A stretch of DNA of 64,000 nt from JBBQXK01 sp052387255 (GTDB taxonomy: Bacteria > Pseudomonadota > Alphaproteobacteria > Rhodobacterales > Rhodobacteraceae): the NCBI GenBank assembly GCA_052387255.1, contig JBQTJI010000005.1:110978-174977 (forward strand), read 5' to 3'. The notes under the pieces were generated by a model. It made no database searches. It saw nothing but the letters and a program-made list of their open reading frames with translations, and was not told the origin of the DNA. How positions within the stretch are numbered: the stretch's first letter is position 1; the number at the start of each line of letters is the position of its first letter. Positions 8,441-16,761 of the stretch are shown one piece after another. A program made the translations under genes and the position numbers.

Positions 8441-8485
8441 TATTTACTTTAGTACTACACTCAATAAAGTAAGTAAAGTACTTTA
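8441..8485 (-). promoter_or_regulatory. Candidate promoter/operator of the toxin-antitoxin operon
   Basis: A sharply AT-rich patch lies 29-73 bp upstream of the antitoxin start. It contains a perfect 12-bp palindrome TAAAGTACTTTA (8474-8485), a related AGTACT dyad at 8451-8456, and several AAGTA/TACTT repeats. The palindrome overlaps the stop codon of the upstream ligase gene. Repeated short dyads just ahead of a toxin-antitoxin operon are typical autoregulatory operators. Core promoter hexamers are too degenerate to call. Confidence 0.5.
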
Positions 8486-9847
8486 TGCCCGCTCCAGCAA
8501 CCTCTGCACCTCGAAATCCGTCACCACGCGGTCGGTCTCGCGGATCTCCCATTGCGCGGCGTGGTGGTAGTGGTCGATCACGTCGTCGCCGAAGGCCGCG
8601 CGCAGCATGGCCGAGCCGTGCAGCAGGGCCGCCGCCTCGCGCAGGTTGGTGGGGATCTCTCGGATGCCGCGGGTGGCGTACATGTCGCCTTTCATCTCGG
8701 GCTCGAGGTCCAGCTTGCGCTCGATCCCGTCCAGACCGGCGGCCAGCAGGGCGGCGCAGGCGAGATAGGGGTTCACGTCGCTGCCGGGGATGCGGCATTC
8801 GACGCGGATGGCCTTGGTCCCCTCGCCGCAGACGCGGAACCCGGCGGTGCGGTTGTCGGCGCTCCACACTGCCTTGGTGGGGGCGAACATGCCGATGGTG
8901 AAGCGCTTGTAGCTGTTGACGTAGGGGGCCAGGAACGCGGTGATGTCGCGGGCATGGGCCAGTTGGCCCGCCAGGAAGTGGCGCATCACGGATGACATGC
9001 CGTGGTCGCCACCGGCGTCCGCAAAAGATGCCTGCCCGTCCAGCGACCACAGCGACTGGTGGATGTGGGACGACGACCCGGCCTTGCGGTGGTCGTACTT
9101 GGCCATGAAGGTCACCGAGCGGCCTTTGAGCCATGCGATATCCTTGACCGCCTGTTTCACGATCACATGGTTGTCGGCGGTGTCCAGCGCGTCGGAATAG
9201 CGGTAGTTCACCTCGTGCTGGCCGGCGTCAGCCTCTCCCTTGGTGTTTTCCACGGGGATTCCGGCGGCATACAACCCGTTCCTCACGGCGCGCATGACCT
9301 CTTCCTCCTTGGTGGTCTGGAAGATGTGGTAGTCCTCGTTGTAGGCGCTGATCGGCTTCAGGTCGCGCAATGCGCCGTCGCGCAGGGCCTCATAGCTGTT
9401 CTCGAAGATGTAGAACTCCAGTTCCGTGGCCATCATCGGCTGGAACCCCATGGCGCGGGCGCGGGCGACCTGGGCCTTCAGGATCGCCCGGGGGCTGATC
9501 GGCACGTCGTGGTGGTGGTGGTCCAGAAGGTCGCCCAGCACCAGCGCCGTGCCCGGCAGCCAGGGCAGGGCGCGCAGGGTGGCCATGTCGGGCTTCAGCA
9601 CATAGTCGCCATAGCCCGTCTCCCACCCGGTCGACTTGTAGCCCGGCACGGTCGTCATCTCCATGTCGACGGCGAGCAGGTAGTTGCAGCAATGGGTTTC
9701 CTTCCAGCCGCCGTCCACGAAGAACGCGGCATGGAACCGCTTGCCCATCAGGCGGCCCTGCATGTCGATGCCCGCCACCAGCACCGTGTCGATGTCGCCC
9801 TTGGCGACGGCGGCCTTCAGCGCGTCGAAGGTCATGTTGCCGGGCAT
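8483..9847 (-). CDS. Glutamine-synthetase-family ligase (gamma-glutamyl-amine synthetase-like)
   Basis: A 454-residue member of the glutamine synthetase superfamily. The beta-grasp N-domain contains GRLMGKRF. The ATP/metal site shows MATELEFYIF (about 128-137), GEADAGQHEVNYRY (about 201-214), SSSHIHQSLW (about 252-261) and RVECRIPGSDVNPYLA. The protein is of the PuuA/GlnT subgroup, which ligates glutamate to amines rather than to ammonia; the regulatory adenylylation loop of GlnA is not evident. The start at 9847 has AAGGAG nine bases upstream. Co-location with an aldehyde dehydrogenase, alcohol dehydrogenase and FAD oxidase supports a Puu-like gamma-glutamylation route for an amine or amino alcohol, although the toxin-antitoxin pair now separates them. 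Substrate is unresolved. Confidence 0.85.
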   Translation of the reverse strand: MPGNMTFDALKAAVAKGDIDTVLVAGIDMQGRLMGKRFHAAFFVDGGWKETHCCNYLLAVDMEMTTVPGYKSTGWETGYGDYVLKPDMATLRALPWLPGTALVLGDLLDHHHHDVPISPRAILKAQVARARAMGFQPMMATELEFYIFENSYEALRDGALRDLKPISAYNEDYHIFQTTKEEEVMRAVRNGLYAAGIPVENTKGEADAGQHEVNYRYSDALDTADNHVIVKQAVKDIAWLKGRSVTFMAKYDHRKAGSSSHIHQSLWSLDGQASFADAGGDHGMSSVMRHFLAGQLAHARDITAFLAPYVNSYKRFTIGMFAPTKAVWSADNRTAGFRVCGEGTKAIRVECRIPGSDVNPYLACAALLAAGLDGIERKLDLEPEMKGDMYATRGIREIPTNLREAAALLHGSAMLRAAFGDDVIDHYHHAAQWEIRETDRVVTDFEVQRLLERA

Positions 9848-9923
9848 TGTGCCGGTCTCCTTGTGTCTGTCCCTGTCCGGGCCATCCTTGCACCGCCCGG
9901 CGGGCCGCGCCAAGGGGGGCCGT

Positions 9924-10793
9924 TCAGGCCGGGGCGGCGCGCGACAGCCCGACCAGCCCGTTCGCCACCACGGCCGCCAGCAGCACCAGCCCACCGACCA
10001 GCGTGCCGGTCCCCGCCGTCTCGCCCAGGAACAGCCAGACCCACAGCGGCCCCAAGAGCACTTCGAGGTTCGACAGAAGCGTCAGGTCCGCCGCGCGCAG
10101 CGCCTTGCTGCCGAAGGTGTACAGCGTCAGCCCCGCCGCCAGGAGGAACGCCCCCATGAACAGGCTGACGCCGATGTCATGGCCCGGCAGCCACAGCGTG
10201 CCCCCTGCCGCCCCGGTCACCGCCGCCGCCACGGCGGCCGAGAAGACCCCGCCCAGCAAGGTTGCGGGCATCATGTCGGACAGCTTGCCCCACCGCAGGG
10301 TCAGGGTGAAGCAGGCAAACCCCAGGGCCGACAGCAGCGCGGCCACGTTGCCGGGGCCTGCGCCCACCGACAGCCCCTCGCGCACCATCACGTACATGCC
10401 GACGATGGCGATCCCCATGCAGGCCCAGGTCAGGGGATGCACCCGCTCGCCCAGGATCGCCCAGCCCAGGGCGGCGGCGATAAAGGGCGAGGCGGCGAAC
10501 AGGAACACGGCGTTGGCGACCGTCGTGGCCTGCAGGGCATAGATCGCGCCGGAAAAGGCGAAGACCAGGCTGAGCCCGCCGATCAGCCCCGGCAGTCCCG
10601 CCTGCCGCAGCGGGGCCAGGATGCTGCCGCGCGTCCACAGGATCACCGCCGCCAGCACCGGCAGGACGCCGACCGACCGCCAGAACAGGATCGCCCAGGG
10701 CTCCGGCGTGGCGATCTGGCGGATGGCGAGGCCGGTCAGCGACCAGCTGATGGCCGCCATCACGACCAGCGCGACGCCCGTTCCGTACCGCAT
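9924..10793 (-). CDS. EamA/DMT-family transporter
   Basis: A 289-residue integral membrane protein made of two EamA repeats, with about ten hydrophobic helices (the first begins VALVVMAAISWSLTGLAIRQ). The family exports or exchanges amino acids, nucleotide sugars or metabolites across the inner membrane. The start at 10793 (MRYGTG) follows AAGGTG, and the open frame upstream is proline-rich and not family-like. It lies 76 bp upstream of the ligase gene on the same strand, so it may be cotranscribed and move the same amine or its glutamylated product. That link is inference. Confidence 0.85.
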   Translation of the reverse strand: MRYGTGVALVVMAAISWSLTGLAIRQIATPEPWAILFWRSVGVLPVLAAVILWTRGSILAPLRQAGLPGLIGGLSLVFAFSGAIYALQATTVANAVFLFAASPFIAAALGWAILGERVHPLTWACMGIAIVGMYVMVREGLSVGAGPGNVAALLSALGFACFTLTLRWGKLSDMMPATLLGGVFSAAVAAAVTGAAGGTLWLPGHDIGVSLFMGAFLLAAGLTLYTFGSKALRAADLTLLSNLEVLLGPLWVWLFLGETAGTGTLVGGLVLLAAVVANGLVGLSRAAPA

Positions 10794-10928
10794 GACACCG
10801 CACCTTTTTCCCGCATCAGGCGGAGGCGGCGGGGTCCTGTCTGTTCCGTTCGCGACTTTCGGCACAAGGGATACGTCCCGCCGTCAATAGGGGCGGCGCG
10901 GGAACACGGACAACCCTGACGCGGCGGG

Positions 10929-11450
10929 TCAGCCCCAGTTGACGTTCTCGCCGCGCGTGTCGATGTGGATGAACGTGTTGTACAGCTTGACCCCGCCGCG
11001 AAAGCGGAACTGCGTCTGGCCTGCCGTGTCGCGCCAGGACAGGGCGGTGAAGGTAATCGGGTCGCCTTCGACCGTCACCGGCCCCCGCGCATAGCGTTGC
11101 GGCGCGCCGATCCAGGTGTCGCGCAGACCGATCAGCAGGGCGTGCAGGTCGGGCAGGCGGCTGCGGTCGGGCGTGGTGAAGTCGATGGCCGCAAAGGCGA
11201 CGTGCTGGCTCAGCCGGGCCGAGTCGGGGATGTGCTTGTTGTACTCATGCGCCCGGTAGACGCTGTTGAAGGTGATCGGCGCGCCCCAGGCGGTGCGCAC
11301 CACCTGCAGGGTCAGGATCGTGGGGGCGATGTTCGGCCAGATCGCCGCTTCCGGCTGATGGTTCGTGGGGCGGTCGGTGCGGGTCAGAAGTTCGGCTGCG
11401 GTGAAGTTCGCAAGGCCGAGCGTGGCGACGAAGTCCTGGAATGTGGGCAT
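10929..11450 (-). CDS. Peptidase M15 (D-Ala-D-Ala carboxypeptidase/endolysin-like) domain protein
   Basis: A 173-residue protein matching the M15A-like fold. An N-terminal FTAAELL segment is followed by IAPTILTLQVVRTAWGAPITFNSVYR, the usual lead-in where the Arg binds substrate. Zinc-ligand segments are SQHVAFAAIDF (His and Asp) and FIHIDTRG (His). There is no signal peptide, so it either uses a holin-like route, as phage endolysins do, or acts in the cytoplasm. It stands alone between the DMT transporter and the hydroxyacid reductase. Such single genes often derive from prophages, but no other phage gene is near. Confidence 0.75.
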   Translation of the reverse strand: MPTFQDFVATLGLANFTAAELLTRTDRPTNHQPEAAIWPNIAPTILTLQVVRTAWGAPITFNSVYRAHEYNKHIPDSARLSQHVAFAAIDFTTPDRSRLPDLHALLIGLRDTWIGAPQRYARGPVTVEGDPITFTALSWRDTAGQTQFRFRGGVKLYNTFIHIDTRGENVNWG

Positions 11451-11565
11451 GGCGGCAATCCTTGGCTGAAAAAGCGCCGGACGATGCCGGCCAGGGCCAA
11501 GCCTACGCCCGCCCCGGTTGCTGGCAACGAGTCGTTTTCGCTGGGGGGTGGCGCGCGGCCACCCC

Positions 11566-12498
11566 TCAATAACCGCGCGTCCGGTCCACCAGGTGCAACA
11601 GCGGCAGGCCCGCCTCGCAGCGGCGGATGTTCTCGGCGATGACGGGGGCCGAGGTGTCGGGGCGGGTGTCGGCGGCGATGTGGGGGGACACGGTCACGCG
11701 GGGGTGGGCCCAGAAGGGGTGATCCTGGGGCAGGGGTTCGGTGCGGAAGACATCCAACGTGGCATGGCCGATGTGCCCCGCGTCCAGAGCCGCCAGCAGC
11801 GCCGCGTCATCGATCAGCGGCCCGCGCCCCGGATTGATCACCACGGCCCCCTGCGGCAGCATCGCCAGGCGGCAGGCGTCGAGCAGGTTGTCGGTGCCGG
11901 GGGTCTTGGGCAGCAGCGTCACCACGATCTGCGCCGAGGACAGGACCTGCGCCAGACCGTCCGGCCCGTGCAGGCAGGGGATGCCAGGCAGGTCCTTGGG
12001 GCTGGTGCTCCACCCCGTCACCGGGAACCCGAGGCTGTCCAAGGCCCGCGCGCAGGCGGTGCCAAGCGCCCCCATCCCCAGCATCGCCACGGGCCGTTCA
12101 CGCGGCAGCGGCGGGCTGACCGGGTGCCAGCGGTGGTCGGGGTTCACGATCAGCGCGTCCATCCCCAGATGATGGCGCAGCACCTGGCCGGTGACCCAGG
12201 CGACCATGGTTTCGGTCATGGCCGGGTCCACCATGCGGCACAGGGGTTGCGTCAGCGTCGGGTTGCCCACGATCCGCTCGACCCCCGCCCAGAGGCTGAG
12301 CACGGCCTTGGTGCGGGTGAAGGGCGCGAAGTCCTGCAATCTGGCCGAGGGGGCATAGACGATGTAGTCGACCGCCGCCGGATCGGGGGCCTCGCGCGCC
12401 AGCACGGCATCCAGGCCCGCCTCGGCCAGTGCGGTCGCCAGGGCGGCGCGGTAGTCGTTCCACAGGGTTTCGGGCGCGAAATACACGGTCAGTGGCAT
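11566..12498 (-). CDS. ghrA: D-2-hydroxyacid dehydrogenase, glyoxylate/hydroxypyruvate reductase A-like
   Basis: A 310-residue NAD(P)H-dependent reductase of the GhrA branch. The N-terminal catalytic half contains LSLWAGVERI. The Rossmann half begins AMLGMGALGTACARALDSLGFPVTGWS (about 136-162). The catalytic triad is visible as Arg in INPGRGPLID, Glu in DVFRTEPLP and His in VSPHIAADT. It would reduce glyoxylate to glycolate and hydroxypyruvate to glycerate. The start at 12498 gives the family N-terminus (LTVYFAPE). It lies 13 bp after the DUF1345 gene on the same strand and could be the tail of the cell-shape transcript. Confidence 0.85.
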   Translation of the reverse strand: MPLTVYFAPETLWNDYRAALATALAEAGLDAVLAREAPDPAAVDYIVYAPSARLQDFAPFTRTKAVLSLWAGVERIVGNPTLTQPLCRMVDPAMTETMVAWVTGQVLRHHLGMDALIVNPDHRWHPVSPPLPRERPVAMLGMGALGTACARALDSLGFPVTGWSTSPKDLPGIPCLHGPDGLAQVLSSAQIVVTLLPKTPGTDNLLDACRLAMLPQGAVVINPGRGPLIDDAALLAALDAGHIGHATLDVFRTEPLPQDHPFWAHPRVTVSPHIAADTRPDTSAPVIAENIRRCEAGLPLLHLVDRTRGY

Positions 12499-12511
12499 GG
12501 GGTTCCTCGGG

Positions 12512-13138
12512 TCAGCCTGCGGCGATGTTGACCGCCAGGGCCAGGACGAAGGTGTTGGTGACAAAGCCCGCGACGGAATGCACCAGCACGGCGCGGCGCA
12601 TCTCGGTCCTTGTGATGGCCACGTCGGCCACCTGCGCCGTCATGCCGACGCCAAAGGCGAAGTACACGAAATCCCAGGGGTCGGGCGTCGCGTCGCCGGG
12701 AAAGGCCAGGCCGCCGCGATCCGTCTCCTCCGCCCGGCCATAGAAGAGATGGGCATAGTGGAACGCGGCCAGCGTGTTCAGCGTGGCCCAGCCCAGGGGC
12801 AGCGCGGCAAAGCCCAGAACCAGTTCGACCGGATCGGTCTGCGCCCGGTCGAGCGCCACAAAGATCGACCACAGGCTGACACCCAGGGCCAGCACCGCGA
12901 CCAGGAAGATCAGCGTGGTCCCGGCATCCGCCATCTCGGCGCGGCGGCGCAACCCGTCGGGGGTCAGCCGCAAGAGGGGCAGGGTCAGCGCGAGATAGGT
13001 CACGAACATCACGTCGGCGGCCAAGAGCGGGCTGCGCGTCGGGGCAAGGCCGGCGGCCCAGGACAGGCCATAGGCGGCCAGCCCGGTCCCCAGCGCGATC
13101 AGGAAGCGCGCGTGCCTGCCGATGCCCCGCACCTTCAT
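12512..13138 (-). CDS. DUF1345 integral membrane protein
   Basis: A 208-residue protein with about five transmembrane segments (for example GTGLAAYGLSWAAGLAP, TTLIFLVAVLALGVSLW, VLGFAALPLGWATLNTLAAFHYAHLFY). The HYAHLFYG and DFVYFAFGVGMTAQVADVAITRTEMRR stretches are the conserved core of DUF1345 proteins. Function is unknown. Its ATG overlaps the rodA stop by 4 bp, so it is translationally coupled to the rod-shape operon; whether it helps envelope growth is not known. Confidence 0.85.
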   Translation of the reverse strand: MKVRGIGRHARFLIALGTGLAAYGLSWAAGLAPTRSPLLAADVMFVTYLALTLPLLRLTPDGLRRRAEMADAGTTLIFLVAVLALGVSLWSIFVALDRAQTDPVELVLGFAALPLGWATLNTLAAFHYAHLFYGRAEETDRGGLAFPGDATPDPWDFVYFAFGVGMTAQVADVAITRTEMRRAVLVHSVAGFVTNTFVLALAVNIAAG

Positions 13139-14274
13139 CGCGGCCTGTGGACGTGGGCGCTTTGCACCAGGCCGAACGCCGCCAGCATCACCAGCATGGC
13201 CGACCCGCCGTAGGACAGGAAGGGCAGCGGCACCCCGACCACCGGGGCCAGCCCCATGACCATCGACAGGTTGACGGCCAGGTAGAGGAAGAAGTTCAGC
13301 CCGATGCCCAGCACCAGAAGCTGCGAGAAGCGGTCCTTGTTCTGCATCGCCGTGACGAAGCAGAAGAAGATGATCAGCGCGTAGAGGATCAAGAGCGAGA
13401 ACGCGCCGACGAAGCCGAACTCCTCGGCCAGGGTGGTGAAGATGAAATCGGTGTGCTTTTCGGGCAGGAAGTTCAGGCGGCTCTGGGTGCCCTGCATGAA
13501 CCCCCGCCCCGTCCAGCCGCCCGAGCCAAGCGCGATCTTGGCCTGAAGGATGTTGTAGCCCGCCCCGAGCGGGTCGGCTGTGGGGTCGAGGAAGGTGTCG
13601 ATCCGGCGGTACTGGTAGTCGTGCAAGAGCTGCCAGGGCGTGCCGCGCGACAGGAACACCGCCGTGATCCCGCCCGCGCCAAGCGCGATCACCACCAGGA
13701 AGTACCAGACCGACACCCCCGCCATGAACATCACCCCGGCCCCGCCCAGCAAGAGAAGCAGCGCCGTGCCGAGGTTCGGCTGCATCAGGACCAGGATGGT
13801 CGGCAGGATGATGATGACGACGGGGATCGCGACATACAGCGGGCGCGAGGTTTTCTTGACGTCGAGCCAGTCGTAATAGGCGGCCAGCATCATCACCAGC
13901 GTGAACTTCATCATTTCCGAGGGTTGCAGCACGATGGGGCCAAGGTTGATCCAGCGCTGCGCGCCCATGCCGACCTGGCCGAAGAACTCGACCAGCAACA
14001 GAAGGGCGATGGACAAAAGGTAGGCCACCCCCGCCATGTTGCGCCAGAACCAGATCGGCACGAAGGCCACGACGAACAGGATCACCATTCCCGCAGCGAA
14101 CCGCTTCATCTGCGGTTCGGCCCAGTCGCCCATGTCGCCGCCCGCGACCGACGTCAGCATCAGGAAGCCGACCGAGGCAACCGCGACCAGAAGGATGATC
14201 AGCGCCCAGTTCAGGTGCAAGGCCTTGGCCAGGCCCGCCGGCACCGTCTTGACGCGGTATTCGAGGAAACTCAT
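13135..14274 (-). CDS. rodA: Rod-shape-determining peptidoglycan polymerase RodA (SEDS family)
   Basis: A 379-residue polytopic inner-membrane protein of the SEDS family, which polymerises lipid II glycan strands together with class B PBP2. About ten helices are visible. Conserved features include the extracellular segment INLGPIVLQPSEMMKFTLV, the WQLLHDYQYRRIDTFLDP region, and the C-terminal VVGVPLPFLSYGGSAML signature. It follows the PBP2 gene after 10 bp, and this MreBCD-PBP2-RodA order is the standard elongasome operon. The length is slightly above the enterobacterial 370. Confidence 0.95.
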   Translation of the reverse strand: MSFLEYRVKTVPAGLAKALHLNWALIILLVAVASVGFLMLTSVAGGDMGDWAEPQMKRFAAGMVILFVVAFVPIWFWRNMAGVAYLLSIALLLLVEFFGQVGMGAQRWINLGPIVLQPSEMMKFTLVMMLAAYYDWLDVKKTSRPLYVAIPVVIIILPTILVLMQPNLGTALLLLLGGAGVMFMAGVSVWYFLVVIALGAGGITAVFLSRGTPWQLLHDYQYRRIDTFLDPTADPLGAGYNILQAKIALGSGGWTGRGFMQGTQSRLNFLPEKHTDFIFTTLAEEFGFVGAFSLLILYALIIFFCFVTAMQNKDRFSQLLVLGIGLNFFLYLAVNLSMVMGLAPVVGVPLPFLSYGGSAMLVMLAAFGLVQSAHVHRPR

Positions 14275-14284
14275 CGCAGGGGCC

Positions 14285-16225
14285 TCAGGCGCGGGTCAGG
14301 ACGGGCGGGCCGCCCTCGGACGGGCGCAGGGGCAGTTCCTTGTGCATTGTCTCGATCCGGTTGCGCTGCGCCGCCGGATAGGCCGACAGCGGCGGGATGC
14401 CGTCGGACAGCGCGCGCAGGATCGCGTCGCGGGCGATGGGGGCGGCCGCCGCCGACCCGCCGCCACCGTGTTCGACCACCACCGACACCGCATATTTCGG
14501 ATTGTCATAGGGCGCATAGCCCACGAACAGCGCGTGGTCGCGCCGTTCCCAGGGCAGCTGTTCGTTCTTGGTCACGCCGCGCGCGCGTTCGGCGGCACTG
14601 ATGTTGCGCACCTGGCTGGTGCCGGTCTTGCCCGCCAGCACCATCGACGCCTCGGCCACGCGGCTGCCATAGGCGGTGCCGCGCTGACTGTTGATCACCG
14701 CGAACATCCCCTCGCGCATGGCCGCCAGATGGTCGGGGTTCAGGCCAAGGTCGGGGGCCTCGGCCACCGGTACCTCATCCTCGTCGATCATGTGGATCAG
14801 GCGCGGCACCACCGCGCGGCCCGAGGCGATGCGCGCCGTCATCACCGCCATTTGCAGCGGCGAGGTCAGGACATAGCCCTGCCCGATGGACGCATTGACG
14901 GTATCGCCGATGCGCCAGTCCTGCCCGTGCTTGGCCAGTTTCCACGCCTTGTCGGGCATGATCCCCTCGGTGATCGCCGACATCGGTATGTCGTGCCGCA
15001 TCCCCAGCCCCAGGCGCCGCCCCATGGCGGCAATCGCGTCGATCCCGGCCCTCAGCGCCACCTCGTAGTAGAACACGTCGCAGCTTTCGGCCAGGCTGCG
15101 CTCCAGCCCCACGGTGCCATGGCCGCCGCCCCGCCAGCAGTGGAACCGTCGCCCGCCCACCTCCAGTCGGCCTGGGCAGCGCACGGCGGTGGACAGGTTG
15201 ATCGCTCCCGATTCCAGGGCCGCCAGGGCCGTCACCATCTTGAACGTGGATCCCGGCGGATAGGCCCCCTGCACCGCCTTGTTCGCCAGCGGGCGATGGT
15301 CGTTCTCGGTCAGCAGCGCATAATCCTTGTACGAGATCCCGCGCACGAACAGGTTCGGATCGAACGACGGGTTCGACACGCAGGCGATCAGGTCGCCGTT
15401 GGTCACGTCCATCACCACGCAGGCCGCGCTTTCCTGCCCCAGCCGGGCCTGGACATAGTTCTGCACGTCGGCGTCAAGGGTCAGCCGGATGTTCGCGCCC
15501 GCGATGCCCTCTTCGCGGTCAAGCTCGCGCATCACGCGGCCGGTCGCGTTCACCTCGACCCGGCGATGGCCGGCCGACCCGCGCAGGCGGTCCTCCATCC
15601 ACGCCTCGGTGCCGATCTTGCCGATCTGGAACTTGGGCGTCTGCAGCAGGGGGTCGGGGGTTTCCAGCTTTTCCAGGTCCTTGTCGCTGACCGGGCCGAC
15701 GTAGCCCACGACATGGGCGAAATCGGTGTCGCGCGGATAGACGCGGCTCAACCCCACTTCGGGCGACACGCCGGGCAGGCCGGGGGCATTCAGGGCCACC
15801 TTCGAGACGTCTTCCCAGGGCAGCCGGTCGGCCACGATGATCGGCAGGGGGCTGCGCTTGCGGGCCTCTTTCAGCGCGCGCTCCATGTCCTCGGGGGATA
15901 TCGGCACGATCCCGGCCAGGCGGTGCAGCACATCCTCGGCATCGCCCGCATCCTCGCGGCTGATGACCACGCGGTAGTTCTGCTCGTTCCCCGCGATCAG
16001 CTTGCCGCGCCGGTCATGGATCAGCCCGCGCGCGGGCGGGATCAGGCGGATCGAGATGCGGTTGTCCTCGGCCAGCAGGCGGAACTCGTCGGCCTTGTCG
16101 ACCTGGAGATAGCGCATCCGCCCGCCCAGCACGGCGACAAAGGCCACCATCGACCCGCCCAGCAGCAGGCTGCGCCGGTTGATGGCGCGCGCGCTGTCCT
16201 CGGTATCGCGGGTCGAACGTCTCAC
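14285..16225 (-). CDS. mrdA: Penicillin-binding protein 2 (elongasome transpeptidase MrdA)
   Basis: A 646-residue class B PBP. A short cytoplasmic N-terminus is followed by one membrane anchor (LLLGGSMVAFVAVLGG, about 20-35), a pedestal domain, then the transpeptidase domain. Active-site motifs are PPGSTFKMV (nucleophile Ser and Lys), ESCDVFYY (SxN-equivalent) and LAGKTGTSQV (KTG). It cross-links peptidoglycan with RodA at the side wall. I chose a GTG start at 16225 because it has GGGGGAGG five bases upstream and makes the GTGA overlap with the mreD stop; the longer frame upstream is the shadow of mreD. Confidence 0.95.
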   Translation of the reverse strand: MRRSTRDTEDSARAINRRSLLLGGSMVAFVAVLGGRMRYLQVDKADEFRLLAEDNRISIRLIPPARGLIHDRRGKLIAGNEQNYRVVISREDAGDAEDVLHRLAGIVPISPEDMERALKEARKRSPLPIIVADRLPWEDVSKVALNAPGLPGVSPEVGLSRVYPRDTDFAHVVGYVGPVSDKDLEKLETPDPLLQTPKFQIGKIGTEAWMEDRLRGSAGHRRVEVNATGRVMRELDREEGIAGANIRLTLDADVQNYVQARLGQESAACVVMDVTNGDLIACVSNPSFDPNLFVRGISYKDYALLTENDHRPLANKAVQGAYPPGSTFKMVTALAALESGAINLSTAVRCPGRLEVGGRRFHCWRGGGHGTVGLERSLAESCDVFYYEVALRAGIDAIAAMGRRLGLGMRHDIPMSAITEGIMPDKAWKLAKHGQDWRIGDTVNASIGQGYVLTSPLQMAVMTARIASGRAVVPRLIHMIDEDEVPVAEAPDLGLNPDHLAAMREGMFAVINSQRGTAYGSRVAEASMVLAGKTGTSQVRNISAAERARGVTKNEQLPWERRDHALFVGYAPYDNPKYAVSVVVEHGGGGSAAAAPIARDAILRALSDGIPPLSAYPAAQRNRIETMHKELPLRPSEGGPPVLTRA

Positions 16226-16761
16226 AACCGCCTCCCCCAGGGATCGACCTCGCCGGTCGAGGGCTTGCGCAGGCCGATGGCCACATGCAAGGCCCCCGCG
16301 ACGACGGGATAGCACAGCACCGACATGGCCGTCTGCGCAAAGGCATAGTGGAACGCGGGCTGGTCGAGGAAGGCCAGCCCCAGGATCAGCCGGTACCCCG
16401 CCAGCATCGCGAACATCACGATGCCGATCAGGAACCATTCCGGCAGGAACCCCAGTTCCCGTGTCAGTGCCGACCGCGCCCGCAGGAACTCGGTCGCGAT
16501 GACGACGATGGCCGCCCACAGGCCCGGCGGGCGCATCAGGATCAGGTCCTCGGCCAGCACGATGACGGCGATCAGCAGCGTCGGCAGATAGTCGGGCCTG
16601 CGGGTGACCCAGGCCAGCATCAGGCACAGCATCAGGTCCGGGCCGGGCCATGACCCCGCCTGACCGCCGATGGGCAACAGGCGCAGGAACAGGATCAGGG
16701 CCGCGATGCCCGCGAAGGCCCCGCGATACAGCCACAGGCGCAGGGCGACCGGATCAACCAT
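16222..16761 (-). CDS. mreD: Rod-shape-determining membrane protein MreD
   Basis: A 179-residue protein with about five to six transmembrane segments (FAGIAALILFLRLLP, LLIAVIVLAEDLILM, WFLIGIVMFAMLAGYRLILGLAFL). Size, topology and position between mreC and the PBP2 gene identify it as MreD, which bridges MreC to the elongation machinery. It overlaps mreC by 8 bp and the PBP2 start by 4 bp. Sequence conservation in the family is low, so context carries much of the call. Confidence 0.9.
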   Translation of the reverse strand: MVDPVALRLWLYRGAFAGIAALILFLRLLPIGGQAGSWPGPDLMLCLMLAWVTRRPDYLPTLLIAVIVLAEDLILMRPPGLWAAIVVIATEFLRARSALTRELGFLPEWFLIGIVMFAMLAGYRLILGLAFLDQPAFHYAFAQTAMSVLCYPVVAGALHVAIGLRKPSTGEVDPWGRRL

